A stretch of 30,895 nucleotides of DNA from Saccoglossus kowalevskii (taxonomy: Eukaryota > Hemichordata > Enteropneusta > Harrimaniidae), in NCBI RefSeq assembly GCF_000003605.2, contig NW_003137826.1, forward strand, positions 559,652 to 590,546, read 5' to 3'. The notes beneath the pieces are model-generated. The model saw nothing but the letters and a program-made list of their open reading frames with translations. It did not search any database and was not told the origin of the DNA. The translations under genes were made by a program, and so were the position numbers. Positions 9,051 through 20,547 of this stretch are shown here, piece by piece (the stretch's first letter is position 1; each line of letters begins with the position of its first letter).

Positions 9051-9620
9051 TTATACTTTACAGTCAAATAAGACACACACAACGAAATACGTTTCAGCTC
9101 TCGTCTTAGTCGGTCAATCGAGCACTCTATAAGACACAGCGCCCTGGGGAAAAATCCCCAAGGCTATCGCAAGGCTGACCCAAGACTCTCTTAGACTGCG
9201 TCAACACTCGCCCCAAGTCTCTCCAGGACTGCACTCTCGACTGCCCAGGACTGCCCTCGACTTAGACTGCGTCTATCGTGCTCTGCTCCCCAAGACCAAC
9301 TCAAACTCTCTTTATTCATTTTCAAAACTCTAACCAATTACAAAGCAGTAAAAAGACTCTAGGGCGTAACCTTCAATCATAAAGCCAATCACACTAAGTA
9401 CTGAATACGTCATATCTTTTGATTAATCGTTCATTACATTAATAACTATGGATACCAACTGTCAGAATCGCGACGGATATCTCGTAATTAGTTCCAAATC
9501 ACTGAGCCAAGTTCCGTCAAAAACTTCAAATAGGCCTAAACGATGACAGACATAACACAGCAATTCGGCTAATAATCAACTAATTAAGTTGGTTAAAAGG
9601 TACGCAAAAACAAATTCATG
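9051..9620 (-). other. LTR-like or element-flanking sequence
   Basis: Directly upstream (minus-strand sense) of the RT-containing frame lies non-coding, relatively GC-rich sequence with short repeated 'gactg' words, a 16-bp hairpin (9145-9160, TGGGGA-AAAA-TCCCCA) and, in minus sense, an AATAAA near 9310-9316. This could be the terminal or leader region of the decayed retroelement. I could not find a second copy of it, so LTR status is unproven. Confidence 0.25.
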
Positions 9621-10780
9621 ACAGGACTCTAAAATCGGAGCCGTCTTTGAAAGGGCAGAGTTTTTGTTCCTCGGATAAATCGTATCATAGCCGCTTAGAA
9701 GCTTCACTGAGCAATGTAGGTACGACAGCTAGTATCATCAGGTCTTTCCTTTTTCGGCAGATTCTGTATCACACCATATTGTTGAAGAATAACCCCATAC
9801 AGATCAGTAGCTGTAAACACAGCGGGAACAGTTATAGAAACAATGTCAACTTGAAAGTATTTGATAACAGACAAGATGGTGACTGAGGTGATGGTCTTGT
9901 AATGGTGAAATCTACAGGGGTTACTGTGTGGGGTTAGAAATGATTCTTTTCCCACTAGTTTTTTACAGGCTCTACAGTGGGCAACACTTGTACTTGGAAA
10001 GTAACTTTCTGGCTACATTTCACATCACCCCAGCGGGAAACTGAATGCCAATCAACACAAACCTTTCAGGAATGGCACTCATACTAAAGCAGTGGAGCGA
10101 TACCTATGACATTACACACAAGTACAAAAAGTACAAGTAGATCTTCTGGGAATTGTTTGTGCTGGTATGTCCTGCCGAAAATATATCACCCCCGGCATCA
10201 GGATTGGCAGACATCCAGGTCACACAATAAGTGAGCAATATTTGTCACCAAATGGAATACTACACTGCAAACTAAACTACTCAGATTGTTACTAAACTTA
10301 AGTTAGACAAATTCTTGTGTTATCTAGCACAGAGGTGAACGGATGAACTGATTTTGTTTTGGTGCCTCACGTGTTTCCCACCATTGATGACAGGTAACCA
10401 AAGGACACAACATTAACATCTCTGATGAGATCATACCCATAAAATATAGTGATGTCATAAACAATCTCTAATAAACATTGCTAAAAAAATAATACGGTGA
10501 CCTGCAACTTTATGCTAGCATTCTTATATTGGCTTATATTGGTTCTGGAAAAGTTATTCAAAGATTATGCCCAATGTGGTGCTTTAAGTAATTTATGCCA
10601 TGTTGCAAAACAAATTTAGCAATGGATAAAACTGGGTTTAAATTGCATTTATTTCTAGGTTATTATTATTAAGTTGCACATTTTCATTTTTTTTTCAATT
10701 TGTTGTCAGTCATTATATATATTTTTTTATTTTTGACTTCCCTGCCGTCCTGATATCAATTCTACACACAAAATCTGATT
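9621..10780. other. Unassigned stretch with short overlapping frames
   Basis: Open frames at 9647-9886 (+) and 9704-9955 (-) overlap on opposite strands. Neither shows a recognisable domain, so at least one is a chance frame. The minus frame contains VPAVFTATDLYGVILQQYG, which looks protein-like but is not a motif I can name. The rest to 10780 is AT-rich with a T-rich tract near 10688-10735. Confidence 0.35.
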
Positions 10781-10880
10781 GTCACCATGGAGGGCGCCTA
10801 ATCACGATGATATCAATAGTCACTAAATCTGATTGCCACCATAGAGGGCGCATAATACTAATATTGTCATATGGCATGAT
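10765..10880. repeat. Tandem pair of 'CACCATRGAGGGCGC' repeats
   Basis: Two copies lie about 55 bp apart: 'aaatctgattgtcaccatggagggcgcc' at about 10769 and 'aaatctgattgccaccatagagggcgc' at about 10825. The shared upstream 'aaatctgattg' shows they are a local duplication. They belong to the same family as the copies at about 7483 and 7860. Confidence 0.6.
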
Positions 10881-12370
10881 ACATCGGTGGAAATACATTG
10901 GCTGTACATATTGACATCCTGTTTGGATATATGTGTTAGTTTAATTAAGAGCAACTCAGTATGCTCATAAATTGAAGTATAGAAATAATACAACTTAGAT
11001 TACCCTTCAGTAGTAGATATTGCACTATGTCAATAAAGGCGTGAAACAATATACATAATCAATATCTGGATACGTTCACTCAAGTCACCCCTCTGTAATT
11101 CACTCCTCATTGCAACTGTGTTTTTTTTAAGCATACATGATCAACAGATTAACATCTCCTCCAAATGAACGTCATTCTTCCAGCTATGGATACCTCGCAA
11201 ACCAACAGAATACATATTAACTAACCATTACACTACACTTTAGTTAGGTCAAATCAGCAAGAGAAATATATATACACTTCAAGGCATACAACTGAGTAGT
11301 AATGCCTGATGCCTTTGAGAATAGTGATCACAGTTATCCTGCTCCATGTGTGACACCCACCATACCAACCGTGGTCATGATAGTTGGTAACATCAACAAT
11401 GAATACCTAGTATATTTTATATGTAATGTATTTTATATTTATATGTATTGTATCTATTGACATTTAAAAACTTACTTTAAATGACACTAAATCTCAGTTC
11501 AACTAGTTTGTATCCTTATTCAAACAAGTTCACATTAAATAATACTTAATCCAATCTTTGTCCATCGAGTACATGTTCTCATTTATACACCAACTTCAAT
11601 ACCAACACCAAGTCTTAGCAGGCGCATATACATATGCAGATTGGTGATTACATAAATATTGTGTATTCTATTGTTGGTATGATATTTATCAAGGATCCAA
11701 ATAAATAACAGCTGGTTTTAGCTTCCAACTATCAATTGAATAATTTAGTCACGCCAGTAAATATAGAGGTCGCTGTCACATAGTTGGTGCATGACTTGTG
11801 GACTTTTGAAAGCCTTTATCACCAGGACGCCCTCTTGAGGTGACGGATCCTAGCGCTCAAATATTTAGCGATTATTTGGAGAAATTGTTTGCTGACTTAT
11901 TCATGATAATGTGTTTTAGTTTTTAGTATATTACGTGTATTATTTTTGTTGACTACTTAAGTATGTATGTACATAAGTATATATGTATTATTATTACAAA
12001 TTATAAAACTAATTCTGAGTTATATGAACTTACGTAATACAACCTGGACACACACATAATTTATGAAGTATCGAAGATAGTGGATAATGTAAACATTTTA
12101 CTCTGTACAGACTAGAGCCGAGCGAGAAAAACATACTCATCAAGTGGTTTGAGCTTGAAATCAAACTTAATCAACAAACAAATCTGTACTGATGTAAATT
12201 ACAACAAGTGGCAATACTCCCCATATTAGAACTAGCATAAGAGCTTTCCAAAACAACACAACAGTTCATAATACTCCTTGAAACATACAGAGATCGACTA
12301 ACACGGTAAACGTGTTAAAATGTCTCTAATTATTCAATTATGAAGTATAATGGTTCATCGACATTATATT
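10881..12370. other. Unassigned AT-rich stretch
   Basis: I find no supported gene. Minor features are a diverged inverse copy of the GAGGGCG motif at about 11826-11840 ('gacgccctcttgaggtg'), AT-rich runs at 11405-11460 and 11925-12000, and a 7-bp-arm inverted repeat TAACACG...CGTGTTA at about 12300-12318. Confidence 0.4.
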
Positions 12371-13000
12371 GGTACGTCAATATTGCCTTCCCGGAATATG
12401 GGGCAATGCTCCCAAAGAGCAGCCCAGAATGAGAAGCCATCAGGACCACGGGTCCAAATGCTTTGGGTAAGATTCGATGATGGTACATGACAGAATGTTG
12501 TTTGATGGCAGAACAGGGACACTTATCAGGTAGAACATAGGCTGGCTTTCCAAAGATATCTCAGTTCACTCCCTGCATACAAAGGTGGAAACTGAAAGTG
12601 AAAAACAAACTCCCAAGTCTTAGTATGATTCCAGTGTATGCAGTTTATGCAGGACGTGGTACTGGATGCCATTGACGTGTACCTGTGAGGTTGTCACTGA
12701 ATACCTTCAGTGGGAGTGATTCGGTGACATAAGAGACATCAAGTCTGAATGATGGCACTATAGCATATTTACATGGTCAGAATAAAAGAGCATGCCAGTA
12801 CCGCCTGACTGATATATCATGAAACCTACCAAACCAAGCTGACCCAGAACACCACGTCAAAGATTTTAGACCCTTGATTCATGTGAAGTATGGTGTCCAG
12901 TTAAACCAATAATAGCCACTCCACCAGACAAGGTCTCTGCCAAAACACAAAGCATTGTCCATTTAAGGAAAATATGTCTTGCTGGCAGTAAGATTGTTTG
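12371..13000 (-). pseudogene. Possible second decayed RT/RNase H remnant
   Basis: Read on the minus strand with several frameshifts, this region gives weak echoes, in order, of retroelement pol: near 12930-12860 something like a 'GLS.APRVF.K' segment; near 12830-12790 'QLGLVGF' where 'LR..G.....YLDD' is expected; and near 12460-12410 'VVLMASHSGLLFGS' where an RNase H 'TDAS..GWGAH' start is expected. The order and spacing are about right, but no frame is open and the matches are subjective. It cannot be collinear with the RT fragment at 8637-8795, so it would be a separate insertion. Confidence 0.28.
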
Positions 13001-14180
13001 ACTCTCCCCATGTGTGGCTTCGTATTCCATGACACTGAATCTATTGCTAGAGAGACTCCTGGACTACTCTAGCCAATATACACCCACATCAACCAGCATT
13101 GAATGCCTTACTAGCTTAAACAACTCAATCATCTGTGGTCTGTTAACCTTTTCGGAGCAGGATAACTTCTTATTACCCAATCCATTACGGCAGGGTTTCA
13201 GTCACTCTGACTGTGACGTCAGAACCTCCACTCGACTCGAATCGACATACTGAATCTGTCTGCAAAGTGACGCCTTCGTTTGGATGCTTTGGTCAGTCAC
13301 TGCTTCACTGCTGAATCATTCGACGGTAGAACCTTTCAGAACTATATTTCTAATAATGCTAGTAGGCAGGCCGAACATTCGAAGTGGAAGCCCTATCATG
13401 GATTAAAAGAAGGAACGGTAAAAGAACATAACTGTCAACGCAATAAGGTACTGATACTGCCAGGACTCCTAGTACCAGGGGAGTCAATCTTAACATTATG
13501 GCCATCTGAATTAGCTTGTTATTTGCCATCATACTCTATACTGCCTTCACATTGAGTTAGTGATATGTGCCCTCCTTGTTGAGAACTCGGTATCATTCAG
13601 TCACTACGAACTTTGGCATCTTGTCCAACCCAAACAAGTATTATTTAACCAAAATTAAAAATATGGCAGTCCATTGCTATGACTCGTTGTATTAGTGAAT
13701 ACTCCAAAAGCCAATTAAAACAGGTGCCACTCATGGCAACATCCAATCTATCCAAGATGTAATGTAATGCATTGTAAATAAAAAATACCACAGAGCTGAC
13801 AACCCAGTTACTAAAGGTTAATACAGTGTATTCACAAGTTATGCTTCCCATTGTTCAGCCCATCCTAGCCAGGAAATACATAGATTTGTTAATTCTCAGG
13901 TTTACGAAAAAATAATATACCCTGTTCTTAGTTTACATGGTAATCTGGTACCCCCGTGACATAAGACCGTGGCAGGGCATCACATTTAATACTACTTAAT
14001 TACCATTTGTGGGGGCTCAGTAGAGTGGATAACTTCATTTTCATTGCCCCTGCGACCTGACCACCACCCATGTGGTACGCACTGATAGATGAGCTTAGTA
14101 AATGATAATAATGTCATAATTTGAAACATACCAACCCATATTGGCCTTCCAGGACTACAACCCCTGTGCTCCTAGCCATG
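13001..14180. other. Unassigned stretch, short frames only
   Basis: Open frames at 13014-13253 and 13280-13555 (+) and 13645-13851 (-) have no recognisable domain. The sequence is less AT-rich than the flanks, in keeping with eroded mobile-element DNA. A perfect TGACGTCA (CRE-type) lies near 13214, probably by chance. Confidence 0.35.
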
Positions 14181-14520
14181 AATTGCAGCAGTCTATTAGA
14201 GCTCTTATGTTACATCTAACTAGCTTTTATATTCTGGACTCACAAGGTTGGGTACCCAAGTTAAAGAATCAACTTCTCCACAAAATGCAGAGGCAGCACC
14301 TACTGTAGTTCTAAGAAGTGGCCACCATATTGAAAAAGATACGCCACCCGATCCTCATTCTCTGGGCTCACTGGCTTGGGAGAGAAAATGTCCATGCTCA
14401 CGATTTCCATCTCTTGTACAATGATAGTTCCTTCTTGAATATCAGAGCACGATACATTTTGTTACACTTTCGGACACTGAACATACCTATCAGAGTGGTT
14501 ACCCTGGTACCCTGCTAGAA
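14181..14520 (+). pseudogene. Possible decayed retroelement segment
   Basis: The + strand frame at 14318-14518 begins MATILKKIRHPILILWAHWL. It loosely resembles the 'VL.KI.......ILIAP.WP...W...L..L' region found after RNase H in DIRS-like pol proteins. Only one short stretch supports this, and the following residues (NIRARYILLH...) fit poorly. Low certainty. Confidence 0.22.
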
Positions 14521-15990
14521 TCTGTTTTAACAGTGACATCGGTGCTACATTTATATTCCGTGTTAATCACTGCCGGATACTACCATCACCCATCATGTAA
14601 GACAAACAATAAAAATATGATTACGTGGCATAATATAGAAATTGATTCAACACATCCTAACTCTGACATGGCTCAGGCATGAGCAGTTGAGGACACTAAC
14701 ACACATGCTAACATAATAGTTTTATGGGTAACCGAGAAAGGTGCAACTGACTCTTGCCCTTTTTGTACAGAAACACCTTCTTGAGGTTTTTTTTTAATAA
14801 TTGTTACTAAAAGACATTCCCAGAAAGCGAACCCATCGCCTTCCTGAATGGCGACCCGTCCAGTCCTGACCTGGTCGTTTTGTCACTTTCATAAGATATT
14901 ATCATTTGATTCCAGCATTTGACTCTGACAGTTTTTCACCCTGAGCCTCTCATAGGGGCGATGCTCCATACACTTGGAAAGCATTATTGGTATGCTGATA
15001 GAACGCCTCTTACCTTTATACTTTCTTATTGAGTTGAAGCGCCTTCCTTCAACCAGCATTTTTGTCGGCCCTCCAGGCCAGAAAAAAAAGGAAAGGGAGA
15101 TGTTTCCTTAAAATTGGTTTGTTGTTTACTTTAATTATGAACTTATTATCATACATCTTGTTCTTGTTTGTAGTAATATTTAATCGAGTGATTATAACCT
15201 GAAAGTTTGCGTTAAAGCGCTTCTGTGTTCAAAGTAGACAAAGGTTAGTGTTCGAACGTGACGTTAATAAGATGGAACGCCTCAATGTTGGTGGCGTGAT
15301 ATTATTCAATACATTCTGGTCGTATTTGGTAGATAGGAAACAACTAGAGCAAACGAATGCTCTGTTTTATTTAAAAAGCATTTCAATGCATTGTAAAATG
15401 TTTTACTGATAGGGTGATCGAAATTTTGAATTGATTAAAAAAATCTACTTCATGCTTTCAACCATTGCCTCATATACCCACGGGGGTGTTTCTTAAGCTA
15501 GTTTGATTTAAATAATCATTGCAATTTTTTCAATCCATGTTTGTATTGGTAAATCTATTGTTTTAATATCCTCGCCCATTTGCCCGTTCTGATCATGAGC
15601 CAAATAGTTCTATATTCTGTATGATTCGTGGAAGCCGTTCTGCATACTAATGTGAAAACTAGTCACATGCTCTGAAAGAACACACCCATAACGACAAAAT
15701 AGCTTACTTGGCAACACATAAACCTAGTATTATTCCCGAACGTGCAGGCACTTTTAATCCACAATAACATTATCACGTACGACCACAACATACGTTTATG
15801 TGCCGTAACCCGTTATTCACTATTTTACATTGTTGCCATTGTATTTTAAGCCGAAATAAAATAAGTATTGGCATGAACACATATTTAAGTTGTGCTCAAT
15901 ATTGTTATACCGCTATGTTTGCCATGTCGGTATCTATATCGGGAATATCGTTACATACAGCGCTATCCAACTATTTTTTGAATGACAAAT
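14521..15990. other. Unassigned stretch
   Basis: No supported gene. 14815-15110 is locally less AT-rich (for example 'gcgacccgtccagtcctgacctggtcg') and may be old mobile-element DNA. The frame at 15798-16004 has no recognisable domain. Confidence 0.35.
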
Positions 15991-16200
15991 GGTGCAGCTG
16001 TTAACCCCGCTTTGCACATACAGCGTCTGCCCGGGTTCAAGTACATCGGGTCCTCGCCAAGCTCATTTTAGTTAAATATTTTCAATAAAAAAATATTCCC
16101 TATAGTGTACACTAATATGCACAGAATAGTGTTCCCATTCTACAGCAACACGTTCACTAGTAGTCAGTTATCGCTGGTTCAACGCCCCGGGGTAATGACG
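15991..16200 (+). other. tRNA B-box-like motifs
   Basis: GGTTCAAGTAC at 16034-16044 and GGTTCAACGCC at 16176-16186 match the pol III B-box core GWTCRANNC. No A-box at proper spacing and no cloverleaf can be seen, so these are not called tRNA genes. They may be remnants of tRNA-derived SINEs. Confidence 0.2.
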
Positions 16201-17692
16201 CCAACATGACGCTCACAGGAGTCATTTACGCAGTGAACTCAATCGTTAAGCGATATACACTTGGATTTGGGATATATGATGTTATCAGCTGTGAATTGGT
16301 CTGCGCAATGCCACATTATAGCTTAAAATCGTGTTCATACATAAGTTATTTTCTTTCTATTTGTTCTGCAGTATGACGCAATCTAGTGAGAAAGTTGAAT
16401 ATATTGCACATACAGAGAGTAATATATAATCTGATAAAATATTAATGTAATCACTTCGAAATAATGGCATATTTCATACATTATACGCAGTTGTTTGAAA
16501 TTAAACATACTGTGTCTCGTGTCTTCATAAAAAGTTGTCACGAAATCATTGTTCTTCCTGCATATGTGGATTTTAATTACATCGTCTCAATTTCTTTAAA
16601 CCGTCACGGTTTTGAATATCCTTGGGAGGCTCGCTTACATCTTACACGATACTTCGATGGCAGTACGTGTGAAAACCTCTGTTGGTAAATGGCTAATTTT
16701 GTTGCCTCTAACGAGATTAGTCTTGAAAGTCGCCGACGACAACGTGGTGGACATTTTGTCGTGTCTTATTGTCGTCGTCTTACTAACTTCACCTTCAGTA
16801 GGGGTGTCGATGTAATAACGTTTGTCAGGCCGGCAATAAACACGTCTTCTCAATTAACAGCGCTGCTGTAAAAGCCATCATTGGGTCGGTTGTGAAGACG
16901 CAAATATTGCCTTGGTGCCTAATGCAATTACTTTTATTACCTGCCATTAATAACCTTTAAGTTAATTCAACGTGTATTGAGTGCTAACTGGTGCTGAGTG
17001 ATTCTATCTAGGACGTAGGCAAGATATCACACTTCCACCGAGTGAACAGTTTGTGTGGCTGTGTCACAGGAAATAGACATGTTTACACCATATCAATGGT
17101 AGTGAATGTTACTTTTATCAAGCATACATTCGTGTAATTTTTAAACAGGTTTCACTAACGAGAACACTGCATACAAAGGGGTCCGCTCGCCCACATTTCA
17201 CAGGCATGATTTTTTAAAGTCAAGATGGGAACTTGTAAGCTGCTCATCGACTCCCAGAAATCGATCTTTACGTTCGATCTGTCTATTGTACTGCCATTTT
17301 TTGTGTTCGGGGATTTATGCAAATTGGACCTGAGTGTTTCTTTATGGATTTTCCGACTGCTTGTTTTCAGAAAATGATGACCCGCCCCATGGGACAAACC
17401 CAGCCCTTGCTGTATTGTAATTGCTAATCTTTTGTGAAAACAGCCCATTTAGTTAGTCGGGAAACAGTCTTTTTAGTTAACAGCTGAAGATAAATATGCT
17501 TTTTGTACATGACGTTCACCGCTTGTCCATGGTCACTCTATCAAGAGGGAAACAGTAAATATACAATTTAGGCGCCACGCATACAGGCATAGCCTTCCGA
17601 TGGTTGTACCAACGGGAAAGTGTGAACAGAAGTGCCGTCACCTAAAGATGAGATCACGTGGACACTACGTAACAGCAACGTCTCGTGTAATA
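16201..17692. other. Unassigned stretch
   Basis: Overlapping frames on both strands (16464-16871 and 17155-17448) have no recognisable domains. Local structures are 9-bp inverted arms CGACGACAA...TTGTCGTCG within about 16733-16790 and one octamer ATGCAAAT near 17317. Nothing supports a gene. Confidence 0.35.
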
Positions 17693-17712
17693 CATACACA
17701 TATATGTGTATG
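17693..17712. repeat. 20-bp perfect palindrome
   Basis: CATACACATATATGTGTATG is its own reverse complement. It is simple TA/CA-rich sequence and may form a cruciform. No function is assigned. Confidence 0.6.
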
Positions 17713-18877
17713 ATGCGTAGGGATGCGAGCCAATGAAATCGCACGTCTGTCTACGAACAGTTCCATCGCTGAGCTTAGCGATATTAGTAAACTTTCCACA
17801 AATCGCATAACAAAAAAAAAAAATGAATACAGTAGGTTCTCGGGCGACATACCCACGTGTCGTTTCGTGACCCAGGGCGTTCGTTTCAGTTGTTACAATG
17901 TAGCTCTGCATGCACGTAAAGCCACTAGATCCCGAATATCATTAAAAGATGCCCACATTATGTACTGTGGACACTTGCCAGCAGATACTATACACAGATA
18001 ACGATGCGCCGAATCTGTCATACAGCTCTAAAATCAACATGTTTTTAAAATATACATATTTTGATATATATTCACGTAGCGCGTAGACTATTGCGAAACG
18101 TATTATTTAAATTAACATTAAAATGCAGACATTACGTAATACCACTTGACAACTAAAACATGGACATTTTATTCGAATTCTATAACATTTGTCACTCCAT
18201 CTCTTTGCGTTTATTCTTGCATATCTAATTGGAACCACTTTAGCCTATTTTTAATTATGGCACGTTTGATATTCTCCGCACTAAGGCCTCTTTTTCAGAG
18301 AACTGTTTTGCCTTCCTCACATACTTCTTGCTTGGGACATACCATTAGTTTCAAGGGCGGGTAGCTAAGACTGAACTATTTACGCATTATTACACGCCAT
18401 GCTCTAAACCAGGATTCTAAAACTAAAAGTCTCGATCAACGGAGAGAATATTTTGAATCATATTTACACCCCTGTTGAATTATAGTCGATTATCTTGTAG
18501 TAATCCATTAGGTATACCGACAAAGTCAGCAAAAGAACGTGAATTCGTGACATAGCGTTTCATTACACCAATTAACGCTTTATCAAAGTTGTGCAATAGA
18601 CACACACTTATTATGGTTCTAGCCACGCGGTTTGCCGCAATGGTAACTTGACTGTACTAATATTATTTTTTGGGGCTATAGCGATGTAATGTGTTCATAT
18701 AATTCTATATAATTCCCAAGATACTATTAACATATATATAAAGTAAGATCGTAAGCGGAATTATCAAAGGTGCATTGCGATAACGACTCTGTCTACCATA
18801 GCTGAAACTGGTTTTAGTACGGTGCCTATTGTCATACATGATTAGAAGGACCGTGATCGTTGCGACTGTGTGTGTGT
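17713..18877. other. Unassigned stretch
   Basis: Overlapping frames at 17654-17911 (-) and 17723-18001 (+) and others up to 18364 have no recognisable domains. There is an A12 run near 17811-17822. No repeat family is recognised. Confidence 0.35.
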
Positions 18878-18940
18878 GGTCGTCACGCAGCGTGTGTTCG
18901 AATTTAGAATAAATAAACAATGTATCTGTACAAGCGTTGT
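18878..18940 (+). mobile_element. Diverged fragment of the TTAA MITE family
   Basis: The segment reads ggtcgtcacgcagcgtgtgt, then ttcgaattt, then taaacaatgtatctgta. It lines up with 3020-3075 of MITE copy 1 ('ggtcgtcacacaacacatgt', 'ttcgaattt', 'taaacaatctattgta') with only short differences. The TTAA flanks and outer ends are not recognisable, so this is a truncated or eroded copy. Confidence 0.6.
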
Positions 18941-19392
18941 ATTCACCGGCCATAACTCATATAACTCATTAAGATACTTTTTCTTCTTTGTTTTTCGAAT
19001 ACGTATTTGCTCTCTTCTTTTTATTTTAATTTTATTATTCTTTTATTTTGTCTTCATTTGTATTTTGTCTTGCCATTTTGAATGTATCTGAGTTACGCAG
19101 GATTTATGTTTCCCGTGCGTTAGTTTGAATGATCGGAGGCTACTCAATACACATGACATATAGGCCTATGAGTGACATGTTATGATTACCGCCCATTATA
19201 AAGTTTTTACAAATCATCAGAATTAGAGATGTTTATGATGTCATAGCCTTACATTATTACACGATATTTTAAACTTATATTTAAATTTAAATTTGTGTAA
19301 TTTTGATTTATTGATTTATAACAACAATAATGAATTCACCACAGCGTCATAATGGATTCGATGGGGGTAAACGCGATAATGCGCTCGGCTTT
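18941..19392. other. AT-rich and pyrimidine-rich stretch
   Basis: A T-rich segment at about 18976-19060 is followed by unassigned AT-rich sequence containing a 'taaatttaaattt' run near 19280. No gene. Confidence 0.4.
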
Positions 19393-19433
19393 GCCTTACC
19401 ATAGACCCTCTTTTAGAGGGTCTATGGCCTTAC
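19393..19433. mobile_element. 27-bp perfect hairpin flanked by 7-bp direct repeats
   Basis: Bases 19400-19412 (arm CATAGACCCTCT) and 19415-19426 (AGAGGGTCTATG) are perfect inverted complements around a TTT loop. The flanks are GCCTTAC at 19393-19399 and GCCTTAC again at 19427-19433. A palindrome bordered by a short direct repeat is what a small insertion with a target-site duplication would leave, but a local copying error could also produce it. Confidence 0.65.
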
Positions 19434-19496
19434 ACAGTATTGTATCATCCAATATGGCGCTGTGGGTTCATTATCAAAATGTAAATTTCGCATGTG

Positions 19497-19497
<1 letters not shown>

Positions 19498-19527
<30 letters not shown>
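19498..19527. repeat. (CAA)10 microsatellite
   Basis: Ten perfect CAA units. In one + frame it reads as an asparagine run, but that frame has no support as a gene. Confidence 0.95.
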
Positions 19528-19587
19528 AGTACGATCGTTTGTCTGTTTTTATCACAATCTTTAAAAAAAAGGTAACAAACAAACATT

Positions 19588-19892
19588 TGTAGCGTGAACG
19601 CACGGCTTCCTAGAACGGGCTAAGAGGTCAAATACTGTAGTCCGTGCTAAAAAGATGTACGTGAACGCTTAGCACGGGCTAAGAAATGCTAAGGATGGAA
19701 CCCGATTTTAAGAACCGATCCAGACTTTTAGCACGAAGGTAACGAAGTGTGCGTGAACGCTTAGTTGGCTTACCTCGGGCTAAGCGCCCAAAACGCCCCC
19801 TACCCGGCCGAAATTCTGGATCCGTCAGTGATCTGATATGCAAACATACGAGAATAGCTTAAATCTTAGCCCGTATTTCGTGTAGCGTGAAC
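19588..19892. repeat. Cluster of repeated 'GTGAACGCTTAG / GGGCTAAG' motifs
   Basis: TGTAGCGTGAAC begins at 19588 and recurs at 19881, bounding about 305 bp. Inside, 'cgtgaacgcttag' occurs near 19661 and 19752; 'gggctaag' near 19618, 19676 and 19779; and its complement 'cttagccc' near 19864. The boundary repeats plus internal direct and inverted words suggest a mobile or tandem-derived element. No open frame of note. Confidence 0.5.
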
Positions 19893-20547
19893 ACTACTAT
19901 CGTTCTCCAGAATCTATAAAGATTCACAATTAGACACGAGACACACGACGAAGCAATTCAACTTTACCGAATGTTGATTCAGCAAAGGAAGATGGCGTTA
20001 CTTAAATAAATATTTTTTTACGAACAGATTCTTGTATCTGTGGTATAGTATTATAATTATTTAAGGCTTGTTTTTTCACGTTGGATTCAATGGTATCAAG
20101 TGAAGCCCTTGAATTCTGAAAAGACACAATCATATAGAAATATCTCTACGAAAATTAAATAAGAAAAACGTCCTTAATACATGTTATCACACATGGCTTA
20201 GAGAAACGGAGATTCAATGACGATGATACTGATATTTTTCTCAAACTATAGTGCGCCAACGTTCAACGCACCACAACTCAAAACCCTGAACGCTAAATTG
20301 CATGTTTATCGTGAATGGGTTTAAAGGTTAGGGAATAATTCGGATTTATTTCCACAACATCAACTATTGAAAAAGTTGGCCAAGGAATGAGTACGAATTC
20401 TAAACATCAACCACAGCAGGTAGAGCCTGTAGGTTCTGGAAAAACAGTAATTATACGGATCATTTCAATGTCAAGTAGTATGGTATGAATTATTCATGAG
20501 CGTACAATAATCCTTTGTTTTATGTAAATTAACGCACGTTCAGGACC
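19893..20547. other. Unassigned stretch before the 40-bp satellite
   Basis: AT-rich, with no supported gene and no obvious repeat. Confidence 0.4.

Noticed and set aside
17317..17324. Octamer ATGCAAAT as a regulatory site
   Set aside because: A single 8-mer in 31 kb without a nearby gene start is not meaningful.
17155..17448. 97-residue minus frame
   Set aside because: No recognisable motif; the opposite strand is also largely open in part, consistent with chance.
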